This document shows, in pieces, positions 22,933-34,609 of a stretch of 64,000 nt of DNA. The notes beneath the pieces are model-generated. The model ran no database searches. It was not told the DNA's origin and worked only from the letters and a program-made list of their open reading frames with translations. Every line of letters begins with the position of its first letter. The first letter of the stretch is position 1. The translations under genes and the position numbers were made by a program. The DNA lies in the NCBI RefSeq assembly GCF_029873635.1, contig NC_080417.1, forward strand, positions 34,770,214 through 34,834,213, written 5' to 3'. This DNA is from Malania oleifera. Taxonomy: Eukaryota; Streptophyta; Magnoliopsida; Santalales; Ximeniaceae.

Positions 22933-23900
22933 TAATTATTACAAATAAATGGTATGTATATAATCACGTAAAAAAGCAAGTTGTAATAAAAAATAGTTGC
23001 ACAACTTTGTGTTTTATTGAATTGTAGGTTGCTATTAAATTGATAGGATATAAATATGTATGCGGGTGTTATAGCTTCTAGATGATGGACGACGTAAGCT
23101 TTAGAAGGTGAGCAGAACCGCAGGGGCGGACGGTGAACCACTCTGATTAATTAATTAACAGGACATGTGCTGGCCGCTCTTTATTCTCAATTAATTCATT
23201 GATTAATTTATTAATTCCCATTAAATATAGTAACGCTACTTTCTGCACAACAGACTATATATATATTTAGTCACCCTTGCTCAACTAACCGTTTTTTTTT
23301 TTTTTTTTTTCAATCATGAGTAAAACAAAAGACAAAATTTTTTTAAATCACTATCGCATCACTTTGGATATTTGGTGCAACACCAAACCCAAGAGTGAAA
23401 GTCGGGATAAACTCTTAACAGGAATCGAACTCATGATCTTACCACTTAAGCTAACCCGGCTGAACCACCCACTTCATTAGTCGTTTCCCATAATTCAATA
23501 ACCTCTAAAAAGGGATAATTAAAAGTAATCTCTAAGATAAATAAATAAATTTAGTACTAATTAAATCTAAAATTCTAAAATGCCTCGCGACTTGGTTAAT
23601 CTTCATTTTTTTTTTTTTTGGGGTGCAGGCCTGTACATAGAAAATACACGAACGTAGGTGTGTGTTAAGGTTGTAGCTGGGCAAAGTAGGAGCTAGTAGG
23701 GAGATGAACCAAGCTGGACTCGAAGCTGTTTTAATTTGGAAGACGTGAGGCAGCTATGGGGTGGTGAACAACCCCGGGACTGGGCATGTCTACCTTCCTT
23801 ATGTATACCCTAATCTTCGTCATATATAATATTAGTGATTCCTCTTTAGTCAATGCATATATATTATATATATATCATGTCCTTGATACATACTAGAAGC
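22933..23900. other. Intergenic DNA upstream of the HIPP gene
   Basis: AT-rich, apparently low-copy sequence with a SINE-like insertion at 23292-23478 and poly-T runs. No other gene is seen. A 73-codon minus frame (22920-23141) has no domain. Confidence 0.5.
23292..23478 (-). mobile_element. tRNA-derived SINE, minus orientation
   Basis: On the minus strand a box A-like TTAGCTTAAGTGGTAAG (23438-23454) and box B GAGTTCGATTCC (23421-23432) have tRNA-gene spacing. The element ends in a ~19 nt A tract (T run 23292-23310 on the plus strand). TAACCG before the T run and TAGTCG after 23478 look like an eroded target duplication. Ends are approximate. Confidence 0.6.
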
Positions 23901-23915
23901 TATTTAAACCCTAAA
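23901..23915 (+). promoter_or_regulatory. Candidate TATA box and telo-box of the HIPP gene
   Basis: TATTTAAA at 23901-23908 lies ~100 bp before the ATG. It overlaps AAACCCTAAA, the telo-box motif found in many plant promoters. Distance and order suit a core promoter; function is inferred. Confidence 0.4.
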
Positions 23916-24005
23916 ACAAGCTAGCCCTACCGCATGTTAATGGCAGCTGCTATATATACAAATATATAGTTAATTAGTACATCGCATGCATATGATCATA
24001 GATCC

Positions 24006-24156
24006 ATGGTGCAAAGGACTGTGTTGAAGGTTAATATTTCATGCCAGAAATGCCAGAAGAGGCTCCTCAAAGCAGTGTCCCGCCTCCAAGGTATTTACAC
24101 TTGCGCCCAATTTACTTGGATCTTTATTTTTCAACTTCCGATTTGAGTGCAGTCCC

Positions 24157-24187
<31 letters not shown>

Positions 24188-25573
24188 GAACCATGCAAAG
24201 CAAAGAAAACCCAATGGTACACATGCATGCCATGCATACTAAGCACCCTCTTTCTTTTTTCTTGGTTTTAAAAATCAAATTTGAAATTGCGATTTCATTT
24301 CTTGCGTTTGGCTCGGAAATCAAATCAGGGTTGAATGGAATGGTCTTTCATGGGAAACACTAATACTGCTATTTGGAAAATATATATATATATATTTGAT
24401 CAACATTCCCTCCTCTAAATAATTATATTATGCAAAAATACCCATCACCCAAATCATAACTACAAAATTAAAAAATGCCCCACAATCAAAAGCATCTATC
24501 TCACTCCTATAAATTTCCATATGCACCCCTATCATCGGCACGACCATTTTCAGGTTTGTCACTGTCGCCAACGCCACCACCACCCCCGCCATGTTCACAG
24601 CGCGAGCAGCGACAAGAGGAGGTCTGGCCGGCCAGTTCTAGGCACCGCAGGCCTGGCTGCGCAGCAACTCGATCTAGCCCTGACACAGATACTAGACCCA
24701 CAATTTCTATACAATTTTTTTAATTAATAAATAGATCATTTTACATTAAGGATTGCTTTGAAAATTGACTCTTTTTTTAAATAAAAAATTATATACAATT
24801 TTAAATAAATTAATGTGTTTTCTATGCATATTTAAAAGGAGTGTCCTTACTTTTTGTGTCTAGTTTTTTTTTAAATATGTGTAGTTGTATAAAAACTGTT
24901 GATTAGTAAAGATAATTGAATTTTTATAATATTTGCACACCTCAAAACCAAGGCTCTGAATTTCTTACTGCTCTTGTAAACAAAAAATAAAATGACAAAA
25001 TATACTTCCTCCTCTAGAAATTTATTAAATTAAAAAAAACGCATGAATTTCTCTTGACATATAAAAAAAATGACATTGACTTTCCTTAATTAATATTTAA
25101 ATATACTCACATTTATAATTTATGTAGTAGGTAAAGAATAAAATGAAATGAGATAAAAGTGATTTATATAATTTTACATATTCAATATATAATTTTTGTA
25201 TTTCATTCCAACTAAGCATATTGTGTGTTACACCTTCTCACCTGCCCGCAAATTTGTTGACCACCTTTTATAAAACTAGATGTCTGCAAGCTATCATTCT
25301 TTTAGAAACTAACATCTAAATTGTGTAAGAAGTCAAAAACATACATATATGCATAATTATTTAATATACATATCTTTCCACATGTATGTTTTTTCATTTT
25401 TTATTTTTTTATTTTTGCTTGTGTCTATTTAGAGACATCTTAGTGGTCAAAGTTTAAGACGTTCTTGCTATAGATTTTGATTCGAATCTTAGAATGATTA
25501 AGGGAAGGAAGATGGGTTACCTCCTATTGTGTAGTCTTGATCCAATTTAAATTTCTAATTAATAAAAAATAAG

Positions 25574-25606
<33 letters not shown>

Positions 25607-26874
25607 TGTGCATTTTTTTATGAAGCCAATTTTGTGCTAAAAGTTGCCACTACCCTCCAAAATTTATCCAAGAGTTCTATTAAAATTGTTATCACACGTT
25701 AATACTTTCTATCTAAGGGGTAATATATATATATTGGAAATGATGGTGTCCAAATTAAATTTTCTTGAATACTTGATTAATATATTAGGATAATGGACCC
25801 ACCACTCATTTATCCCTTCCCATTTAAATTTTAAGGAAAAAGACACTGACTTCCCTTGAGATTTGATAAAAAGATAGGGAAAGTTTCCAATATCCCATTG
25901 ATCTTTCCTGAGATTTCAAAAATGTCAGTCTTCCCTTAAAATTTGTAAAAAACAAAACATCCCTCTAAAAAAACTTATCTTTTTACAAAATATAGGAAAA
26001 TATTTGTGTCCTTTTTACAAATTTAAGAGATTTTAGGATTTTTATAACTTCAAGAGAGGTCTACATCTTTTTGTCAACTTTTACCCTTAAGATATTATTT
26101 CAAATGAAAAGTGAAACTCCCAAAGTCCCAACTCCTTGACCATAGAAGATTTTTTAGCTTACCACTCTAACTATCTTTGAGGGGTTAAATAGTAAAAATA
26201 TTATTATTTGGGCAAAATATATTGACAAATGCTAACCATTTCACTATATTCACTATATTCAGTCGAATATTATTTTAATTTTTTAAATTTTAGAAAAGAT
26301 ATGTATCTTCTTAACAATAATTTACCCAAAATAAAAATTTTTTAAATGATTTAAATTTCATAATATTGTTTGATGAAATCTCTAAAAAAAAATGATTTTA
26401 TAGCTTAAAAAAAAAAAGAGTAGAAATTATTCCATGTGTTAGGCGAGCGGTTCCCTTCTCATATTTCATTTTCCGTTAAAGGCAGGTGTTGATAAAATCG
26501 AAGTCGATTCGGCCAATGGGATTTTGACAGTGACTGGGGATGCAGACCCTTACGACATCATTGTCCTTTCCAGGAAGGCTTGCAGCTATGTGGAAGTGGT
26601 CAGCATCGGGCCTCCGCCAGCCCCTCCAAAACAGGATGGCCCAAAGAAGCCTGAGGCCCCAAAGCCCGCCGAAAAGAAGCCCGAGGCCCCAAATCCCGCC
26701 GCGAAGAAGCCCGAGGCCCCAAAGCCCGCCGAAAAGAAGCCCGACGAATATAAGCCCGACCAGCAGGCCCATTTCCACAACCCACTCACATATCATTATC
26801 CACTGCCCCAGAGAATTGAGGTCGCTCAGATGGGCCCTTGGGAAGAGCCCAATCCCTCCTGCTCTATCATGTGA
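24006..26874 (+). CDS. Heavy-metal-associated isoprenylated plant protein (HIPP), two exons
   Basis: Exons 24006-24090 and 26486-26874 join with GT/AG borders to 158 codons (157 aa). Residues 4-69 form an HMA domain with metal site C13-Q-K-C16 in the first exon and the LTVTGDADPYDIIV strand pattern in the second. A proline/lysine linker (82-119) repeats a ten-residue KKPEAPKPAE unit about 3.5 times. The protein ends C154-S-I-M157, a CaaX box whose final Met favours farnesylation. HIPPs bind metals through the CxxC site and attach to membranes or nuclear structures through the lipid; the exact metal and role cannot be read here. The intron is at the usual HMA-gene position, after the first helix. 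The frame is intact and GC-rich in exon 2, and a TATA-like box and AATAAA are present. It is probably a working gene, of the group with single HMA domains and Pro-rich tails. Confidence 0.87.
24091..26485 (+). other. Intron of the HIPP gene, ~2.4 kb
   Basis: The donor is CCAAG|GTATTT and the acceptor TTAAAGGCAG|GTGTTG. The intron is AT-rich, with (TA)n at 24158-24187, 24380-24396 and 25574-25601. A GC-rich patch lies at 24530-24680, whose open frames on both strands are low-complexity and taken as chance. A SINE-like segment lies at 25436-25570. Repeated TTCCCTTGAGATTTGATAAA-like phrases at 25850-26110 suggest an old unclassified repeat. Confidence 0.75.
25436..25570 (+). mobile_element. Possible SINE remnant in the HIPP intron
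   Basis: A box A-like CTTAGTGGTCAAAG (25439-25452) and box B-like TTTGATTCGAATCT (25476-25489) are followed by an A-rich 3' end. The sequence is short and eroded and no duplication was recognised, so it could be chance similarity to a tRNA promoter. Confidence 0.35.
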
Positions 26875-26916
26875 TACAGATAGTCTGAAGGAACAATTCC
26901 GGCCGGCCTGTCCATA

Positions 26917-26922
26917 AATAAA
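26917..26922 (+). terminator. Candidate poly(A) signal of the HIPP gene
   Basis: AATAAA lies 43 bp after the stop codon, followed by an AT-rich stretch. It is the only canonical hexamer close to the stop. Confidence 0.45.
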
Positions 26923-28287
26923 AATTTTAATAGATTCATACTTTATATGAATAATATTGAGTTTTATTATATAGGTAATTTGCGTGTTGTTCAATATAAA
27001 ATTGCGGTGAGATGAAAATTTTCATTGTTTATGCGGATAGATTTATATCTAGTGTTGAGTTTTATTTAAAATCGTTGTAATTCATAAGCATAAGATGACA
27101 CCAAAAATTTGTTGGATTTGCCTTTACATTTGGTTCGAAAATTTTAAATTATCATGATTTTCTAATTGAAACATTGAAATTAGTATAAATTATTAATTCT
27201 TTTTTAAAAGAAAAAATTAAAGAACGCCAAATTATACATAGTTGGCTAGTATATTTATTTAGTAATTCTAATTCTATCTTTTCTAATTCTCTCATTTAAG
27301 ACCAATTCAATTAATATTATAAAATAAAAATTTTAATTAAATTTAAGATTTTCAATTTCACAATATTGAGCATATGCAAAGGATCTTAAATTATAACAAC
27401 AACCTTTTATAATGAATCCTACATTTTCTGGTAGTAGATCAAGTTTATATGTAATTTCTATTATGCAAAAAGTCTAATTTAAAAATTGTCTACAAATTAA
27501 CTATATATAGTTTTTTGGTCCATTTATGATAAATTGACCTATGGAGATTGTCCATTCTCCATCTTATATGTCTATCCACCTCTTCTTAGGATCAATAAAA
27601 AAATTTTATTGGTAAGACCTTTTCAATTGTAAGTAATATTTTATTATGAATCATTTTGATGACTTCATGAGAAAAAGAAACATTTACCTATTACAATATG
27701 GTGCAATTTGATTTGTCCCCTTTGAATCCAATAGTCAAAGTGATTGTCAAATATATTCATAAAAAGAGTCGGTTAGTGCGACTCATAGTTGCTATATTCG
27801 ATTTCATATTATAAAAAAGAATAGTTAATGATGATCCAAATTTGTATTTTTAAGATACTCACAAACTTCAATATTTTAATGGTCCATCCTACAAACTGTG
27901 CAATTTGGGTTTGGTTTAATTGATCATGAATAGGGCATTATTAACACTGGACTCGAGTGGCTTGTTTTAGTTGTCAACACATTTGATGACTAACGAAATC
28001 CAAGTAAATAAAGATGAACCAAACCATTGGTTCATTTACCATTTTATTTACAAAACGGAGTCACCATTTTATTTTAGTTTTTAAAAAGGTAAAACATAGC
28101 AAATCTTTAAAAAGGGATTTTCGGCTTGGGAGCATTGTCTGGATAGGAAAGGTAAGCCTTTAAACTTTTTTTTTTTTAATAAGCCTTAAAAGCTTAACAC
28201 CGTAAAACACTCTTTTTATGAATGAAAACTGTATTTACCTTATGTCAGTGTGTGTGTCTCCTATTTGAAGTTTATTTTTAAGAAAAA
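26923..28287. other. Intergenic DNA between HIPP and the right repeat block
   Basis: AT-rich with no open frame of note. At 28057-28066 GGAGTCACCA is the complement of TGGTGACTCC, close to the tRNA-Arg-type primer site of element G (43875-43884). 28040-28240 may therefore be a remnant of a related gypsy element in minus orientation. Nothing else is recognised. Confidence 0.35.
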
Positions 28288-29355
28288 TGAGAATTTAGAT
28301 CTACTCCCAAACCGGGGCGGGTGAATTGGGATTTTAAAACTTCTTTACTTCTTTGTATTAGAAATTCTTAGTTGAGTTTTAACTTTAGAAAAATTTACTT
28401 TAAGTAATTAATCAAAATTCAACAATCGCTTAAATAATGTAATATTGATTAATCAAACAACTTTAGTCAATATTCAATCCAAATTCAATTCGTTGATGTT
28501 AAAGCCTAGCTAATAAATTCTGAGTATCAATTTAAAATTGTTAGAAACAAATCCCAAAATCTTTTGAATTAAAATTCAGATTTAATAAAATATAATTTCA
28601 GAGATTTGATTTTATAAAACTTGCAACTTAAAATACCTTTCAGTTGTTGATATTTAAAATCAAAATTTTAATTTAATATATCAAATCAACCAACAATCAA
28701 TATTATAAATATGCTGATTTCAAGTATAGATTAAAATCAACAGCCAAGTAATTCCCAAAATTCAATAAGAGTTAAACATCACACATGCAGAATATATTCT
28801 TGCAGAAAATTAAAGAGAGTAGGGAGAAGAACTGAGAATCGGATTTTTTACAAGGTTCGACCAGCAGCCTACGCCCTTACCCCAAGCAACTACTGTGAGG
28901 ATTTTCCTTTCCAACTTTATTTAATAGGCAAAGTTACAACCTCTCTCCTTCTCAGGTGGAGACCCCTCTCTAACAAGAATATCCCTTCTTGTTAGGCAAT
29001 GATCCAATACTCCTGAGTCGTCAACAACAATAACAAAGAAACAAGTTTTGTGTCATATAAGAAAAGTCTCTGTTAGAGCAAATTTGTACAATTTTAAAGA
29101 ACAATATACTTCAACAATATAATAATATAAAGATTGAAACTCAAGTAAATATCACCGAGGTTCTATCTTAGATTGAAAATCTCAGTGAAAGATCAAAGAA
29201 CCATGAGCTTTTATCAACAATAACACGGCGAGTACTTTAGCAAAAGTATTATCAAGATAGTTTTGAATAGTAGAAAGAACTTGCTTAAATGCTGATTGTT
29301 CTTGTGTTTAATTCTTGGGATTAACATGTATTTATAGATATAAAAAGTAAATTTT

Positions 29356-29572
29356 CGATCCCCAGGGTGTGGTTCAGGTGGTAGTGCGGGCTGCGGGAGT
29401 GCCTCTCATGAGGTCAGGTGTTCAAACCCTCCCGGGCTCATTTCCGCCCCTGGACCCCTGAATTTACCCTCCCTTTGGAGTTGTGGGGTCAACTTTAAGG
29501 GGCGCAGGATTAGTCACGTGGACCGTAAAACGGACGCGTGGATACTTGGTACGTAATCCAAAAAAAAAAAAG
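29356..29572 (+). mobile_element. tRNA-derived SINE with an 11 bp target duplication
   Basis: AAGTAAATTTT at 29345-29355 is repeated exactly at 29573-29583. The body has a box A-like GTGGTTCAGGTGGTAGTG and box B-like AGGTGTTCAAACCC (~29410-29425), is GC-rich unlike its surroundings, and ends in A11. It sits inside the F LTR, so it is younger than F. Confidence 0.8.
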
Positions 29573-29753
29573 AAGTAAATTTTTGTATTCCCCAAGTTAC
29601 TTGCAGTGTTTCTGTTGGCCTAACAAGGCTTATGAATCTTGTTTTGATGATAACAAAGCAAATGATGTTAACATGTTTTGCTAAGATACATTTCAGGGCT
29701 CAAAAATTTTCATAAAAAAAGGTCAAACTCAAAAGTTTTTATAACAGATCAAG

Positions 29754-31544
29754 TGTTGACTTTTTGAGTCCGATCCCTATTTTAATGCTGACAAAGCACA
29801 AGTATCTCATGTGTGCATTTAGTGTTTTTGAACAGGTTCATGATTCAACACACACATGAGGTAAAGGACATGGAAGCCTGGAGAAACATAAAGATCATAT
29901 TATTTGGCACATTCCATGAACACTGAAGAGTAAAAGACGAAGACATTCATTTTAATTTTTATATGCATTTAATTTTTATATTTTGGTCTATAATAACTGC
30001 ATCCATCTTGCATGATATAACTTAATGCTCAGTAATGTTATAAACAGACTGTAGGTTAATCAAATTACTTTAGGGCTGACTTTGGTTGACCTTTGGTCGA
30101 CTGACGCCAGGTTTTTAGGCGTACTTGAAAAGGCCTTAGAAAAGACCCTAGGTCCTTACACTAGCACTTAGAAAAGTTCTCATTATCACATATGTTATCA
30201 AGGGAATATTTTGTTTTAAATCTTGACCGAAATACACATTTTTAGTGTGTTCGGTCGACTGAACCCCAACACTTAGAGCACTTCGGTCAACCGAACCTCC
30301 CTAAGGTCAAAAGTTTTACCACTTGGTTGACCGTCCTTAAAATGAACACCGACACCCTAGTGAACCGAACTGGCACGTGGGGAAATCCCAACGGCCCTGT
30401 TAACCAAACTTGAAGAAGAAAAATGGCTTAGTTGACCGATTATGCAAGTTCGGTCAACTGAACCTGGCCTGGTCGACCGAACCTCGGAGGTTCCAAAAAT
30501 CGCCCTAAGACAGTCGAATGAACTTGTAGTTTAAAAGTTCCTCGATCGACCAAACTTGTCAATATGGTCAACCGAACCTCTCGGGTTCCGAATTTTTTAA
30601 AGGCTTAAATGTAATTAACTTTTAATTAAACAATTGGAAAAATACCCAGCGTGTCCCCAATGGTCATAATTTTCACAAACTTTATAAATATCGACTCATA
30701 ACTCCAGATTAGCAACTTTGATTAACTTTAAAAACCTCTCAAATTTTTTCTTAATCAAAGTTCCCTCAAAGTATTTTTCATTGCAAAAAACCTTCCTTGG
30801 GGCAAAATTTTTTATACTCTCTTTCTCTTTTCATTTTATTTACAAATCCTTTGGAAGAGAACATTTTATTTTTTGGGCATTCATTTTTATTTAAAGCATA
30901 ATACTCTCACTCATCATTTAATCTTTGAAAAAACAGTTTTGAGAGTATTACTTAAATTTCTTTCGATTATTTTCATGATAAATATTTTTCAGGAGAAATT
31001 ATTTATTGTACAAATATTTTCTTGAACTTAAACTCCAGATTCTCCAAATACTTTTATTTGCAAAAATATTTGTTGGATAACATAATAATTATTTTTATAT
31101 CCACGTATTTTATTTGTACAAATTATTTAGATAAGCATCCTTTACTCTACTGAGCATGTATTTCATATCATACTAGAGTGTTTGTTTTATGAGCTTAATG
31201 TGTACATCCATGCTTGTATTTCCAGAAGCATTATTATGTACAAAAATGATTTTAGTGTATCGGTTGGGTTTAGCCTGGAATTGAACTGGGGAGTCTCAGC
31301 CTCGTAAGTGAGACCAGTTCGGTTCAGCTCAAAAATTGAACTGAGGAGTCTCAGCCCCGTAAGTGAGATTGGTTCGGTTCAGCCTAAAAATTGAACTAGG
31401 GTTTTCCTTGCCCTGTAAGGAGAGGATGTAAATGGCTTCTGTTCCGCCCGTTTAAGTGAGCAGGGTTAGTGTAATCCTTGGGGGGTATGCTTAAGGCGGG
31501 GATGTAGGCTGGTTTGGCTGAACTTCGATAACAAATATTGTGTG

Positions 31545-31615
<71 letters not shown>

Positions 31616-31887
31616 ATATATCTATCTATCTCATTTAATTACTGCACTTTAATTTTCATATGTGTATGCTTGCTTGTTTGCTGCTATAATTATTCGCGTG
31701 CACACATTTAATTTAAATGAGATATGATGCACATGTGTATGTTTGCGCTGGTATTTTAATCATTTTACATACACGTTTGCATTATGAATGAGATATAAAC
31801 TATGGTGAATCGGTGTAAATGTTTAAATTAGCTGAAATATTTCAAAACACAATTCACCCCCCTTTTGGGATCACACCAAAGTCAATA
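29754..31887 (+). mobile_element. Solo Sirevirus LTR D, 2134 bp, inside LTR E
   Basis: It starts TGTTGACTTTTTGAGTCC and ends AAAGTCAATA (CA mutated to TA). The exact duplication TCAAG is at 29749-29753 and 31888-31892. The opening resembles that of C (TGTTGACTCTACGAGTCC). About eleven degenerate TTCGGTCGACCGAAC motifs lie at 30080-30590. A (TC)n tract and the conserved GGGGATGTAGGCTGG module (31495-31530) precede the end. Confidence 0.85.
31549..31631 (+). repeat. (TC)n / (TATC)n microsatellite
   Basis: About 27 TC units followed by TATC units, inside solo LTR D. Confidence 0.95.
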
Positions 31888-34609
31888 TCAAGTCTCTAAA
31901 GGGTCAAGCTTAAGTGTTTGTAAAGAAAGTCACATGAAGATTATGCTTGGCCCATAATGAAACAAAAGAAAATTGAAGAAAGAAAATCTTGGATTCAAAG
32001 ATAGAAAAAGCTGATGAAGCTTAAAGTATATTGAAGCTTGAAGGCAAGATGGACTCAAAGAAAGACAAGTATAAAGACTTAAGTGTTTAGAATGTCAAAG
32101 TCTTAAGAAGTCTTAATGTAAGTATTTCAAACAATTTCAATATGGATGCACGAAACACTTAGGTTAATTTATTAGACCTAGATACCTTTTAAAATACTTG
32201 AAAAATATTTTTATAAGGTCAAAAGTTATTTCAAAGAGGTTAAAATTATTTTTGGAATGAAAAGCACCAAAATAGGATTTTTCAAATTCTATTCTTTTTT
32301 CTATATCCACATTGATGTGCAATTTTCTCTATCAATGGATTTTTGATCAACATGAAAGTTGTAAAATTTTTTCTTAGCTTTCTATTGGTACTAAAAATGT
32401 CTAATTTGGAGTTGTATATAAAAAGTTATGACCAAATTACTTAAGGGTGATTGAAGTTGTCAAGCGACTGACTATATCTGTTAGGCGACTAACCCATCAA
32501 AACCCAGTTGATTGACGTGACTTAAAAAATATGCTGAAATTTAAAGTCCAGGCGACTAACTCTTCGAAATTCAAATTTTTAAAAGTAATGGGAAGTTTTC
32601 AAATTTGAGTTTTTGAATTCTAAATATTATAAAAACTTGGGAATTACTCTAAGTCACTTGGGGAACATGAAATACACATTCTAAACTCTATAAATACCCC
32701 CTAATACAAAGGATTTTAGATACCAAGAATTAAAATCAGCAATCAAGCCTTATTGCTTACAATCTTCAAAAACTCTCTTGCTCATATACTTGCTGAAGAT
32801 TTCTACTAAGTCTTGCTGATATTTTCTCACCAATCTTTGTGCATAAATTCTAAATCTTTCAATCTAAGAAAGAACCTGATGATATACACTAGAGCTTCAT
32901 CTTTCTATATTATTATTTGATTGAAGTATATTGTTTTCACTTGTACTAATCGGCTCTTTTGAGAGTGTCTTTTTACACCGAATTTATTTCTTGTTTTCTT
33001 AACGGTTCAAGATTGTTGAATCGTTGTATTAAGTGTGGGGTATCTCTTAGAGAGGGGGCTCCACCCTACTTGAAGGAGTGTATCCAGCATGGGGTGTCGT
33101 TTGGAGAGGAAGACTTTATCCTATTGAAGGAGTGTTGTAAAAGGTTTGCTCCGCTCGTAAAGGAGTGGTATAGTGGAATCCTCAGGTGTGTTGCCTAAGG
33201 TGAGGACGTAGGCGGGTATAACCAAACCTCTTAAAAACTCGATATCACTCTCTTCCCTACTCTCTTTAAATTTCAGCACATATATATTTCGTGAATGTTT
33301 ATTTAAATTGCTGGAAACAATTTTGTTATTGGGAATTGAGGAAACTTTGATTTAAGGTAATCTTTTTCGGAAACCTCAAAGGGAGAATGTTGATTAATCT
33401 TTTGTGGAAACCTTGATTAAAGGAAATGCGTTGATTAATAGATATCAAAGACTGAATTTTGAAAGGCTGCTGAATTTCTAAGTTTGATTCTTTATCAGCA
33501 TACTATATTGTTTGTTGGATTGATATATTCAAAAGCTAAACTAAAATCTGATATTGGTTACTACACCATCTTAAATTGTTTCTTAAATTTGATCAAGCTA
33601 TTGGAATATCATTGGATACTGAGTTGATTGGATTGAGTTTTATTTTAAAAGTTGAGATCTTGAGTGACTATCAAATATATTGACTTTACAACATCATATT
33701 AATTGTTGGGTAATATAAATAAGGTGGTTGATAATAATTGTATCAATATTAAGTTAAATTGAGTTGTGATTGTAATTAACTTAAAAGGGTTATATTAGAT
33801 TAAAGTTTCCAAAGGAATTTTTAAATCCCAATTCACCCGCCTCTTAAGAGTACACCTTACTTTTTAGTTTCCCAAGTTTTATCAAAACTTGGGGGCCAAG
33901 CAATCAATTTTGAAAACTTTCCCTCGCTCTTTTAAAATTTAAAATGCGACAGTTAGTCGATTGTGACTTGAGGTCAGGCGCCCGTGCCTCTTAAGTTCAA
34001 CTTATTTTTCAAACACAGAATGGGGTCAATCGCCTGTGCTCGATGGGTCAATTACCTATCTTGATTCTATCTGTTCAGTTTTTAACAGCACAAAAATGTT
34101 AGTCGCATGATGATATTTCATCAGTTGCCTGTCCTGATTCTATTTGTTCAATTTTATCAGCATAATTATGTTAGTCTCCTTATGGTGTTTCATCAGTCGC
34201 CTGTCCTTGCAACTCATATGCTTTTAAGAAATTTGTTTCCAAAACTCTTTAGCTTTTAAACTTGGAATATTGAAATGAGACTTTTAAAAATTATTTTCCA
34301 TGGTTTTAAAAAATGGGTCTTTAAGTCAATAATAGTTTCTAAGAGTTTCAAACATTTATATTGAAATCATGAAGTACGTATATGAGACTTCTTAAGTACT
34401 ATGACTTTCTAATCACTAAGTCTTCATGCTTTGCTTCCATTCTTTATGTCTGACTTGACTTCTTGCTTCAATAATCTTTAACTTCATCAGATCTTGATCT
34501 TGATCTTTTATCAACACACTTGAATCCTGAAACTTCACTTAACCAAATTTGTTAAGTTCCTTTGATTTGTTATCATCAAAATAAGATTCTAAGTCTTGTT
34601 AGGCCAACA

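Larger units (their letters stand above)
29613..33866 (+). mobile_element. Solo Sirevirus LTR E (2.1 kb), carrying solo LTR D
   Basis: It starts TGTTGGCCTAACAAGG at 29613 and ends CTTACTTTTTA at 33866 (terminal CA mutated to TA). The duplication GTTTC is at 29608-29612 and 33867-33871. Interior 29754-31892 is a later insertion (D plus its duplication). E then continues with AGGCGACTAAC-type motifs (32460-32575), AGGAGTG-rich repeats and the conserved GAGGACGTAGGCGGG...AAACCTCTTAAAAA module (33200-33240). No internal coding sequence is present. A 79-codon plus frame (32959-33198) is inside the LTR and taken as non-genic. Confidence 0.75.
28288..34609 (-). repeat. 3' LTR of F, split by a SINE and by solo LTRs E and D
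   Basis: On the minus strand it begins TGTTGGCCTAAC at 34609, just after a T/C-rich (plus) purine tract. It runs to ~33872, resumes left of E at 29612, is interrupted by a SINE, and ends near 28288. Its own length is ~1.8 kb. The GTCGCCTGT-type motif cluster is at 33945-34205. The conserved 3' module (GGGCGTAGGC...GGTCGAACCTTGTAAAA on the minus strand) is at 28850-28885. The left border is estimated from homology to the ends of C and E. Confidence 0.65.

Noticed and set aside
23292..23478. tRNA gene on the minus strand
   Set aside because: Boxes A and B are present, but no cloverleaf or acceptor stem can be formed and an A tail is present. A SINE fits better.
24475..24727. Overlapping open frames in the HIPP intron (plus and minus)
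   Set aside because: Low-complexity Pro/His/Gly-rich translations in all frames of a GC-rich patch. No domain and no splice logic.
26476..26994. 172-codon minus frame across HIPP exon 2
   Set aside because: It is the antisense shadow of the GC-rich Pro/Lys repeat. It gives Gly/Leu/Phe-rich low complexity and lacks splice or promoter support, while the sense frame has a full HMA domain.
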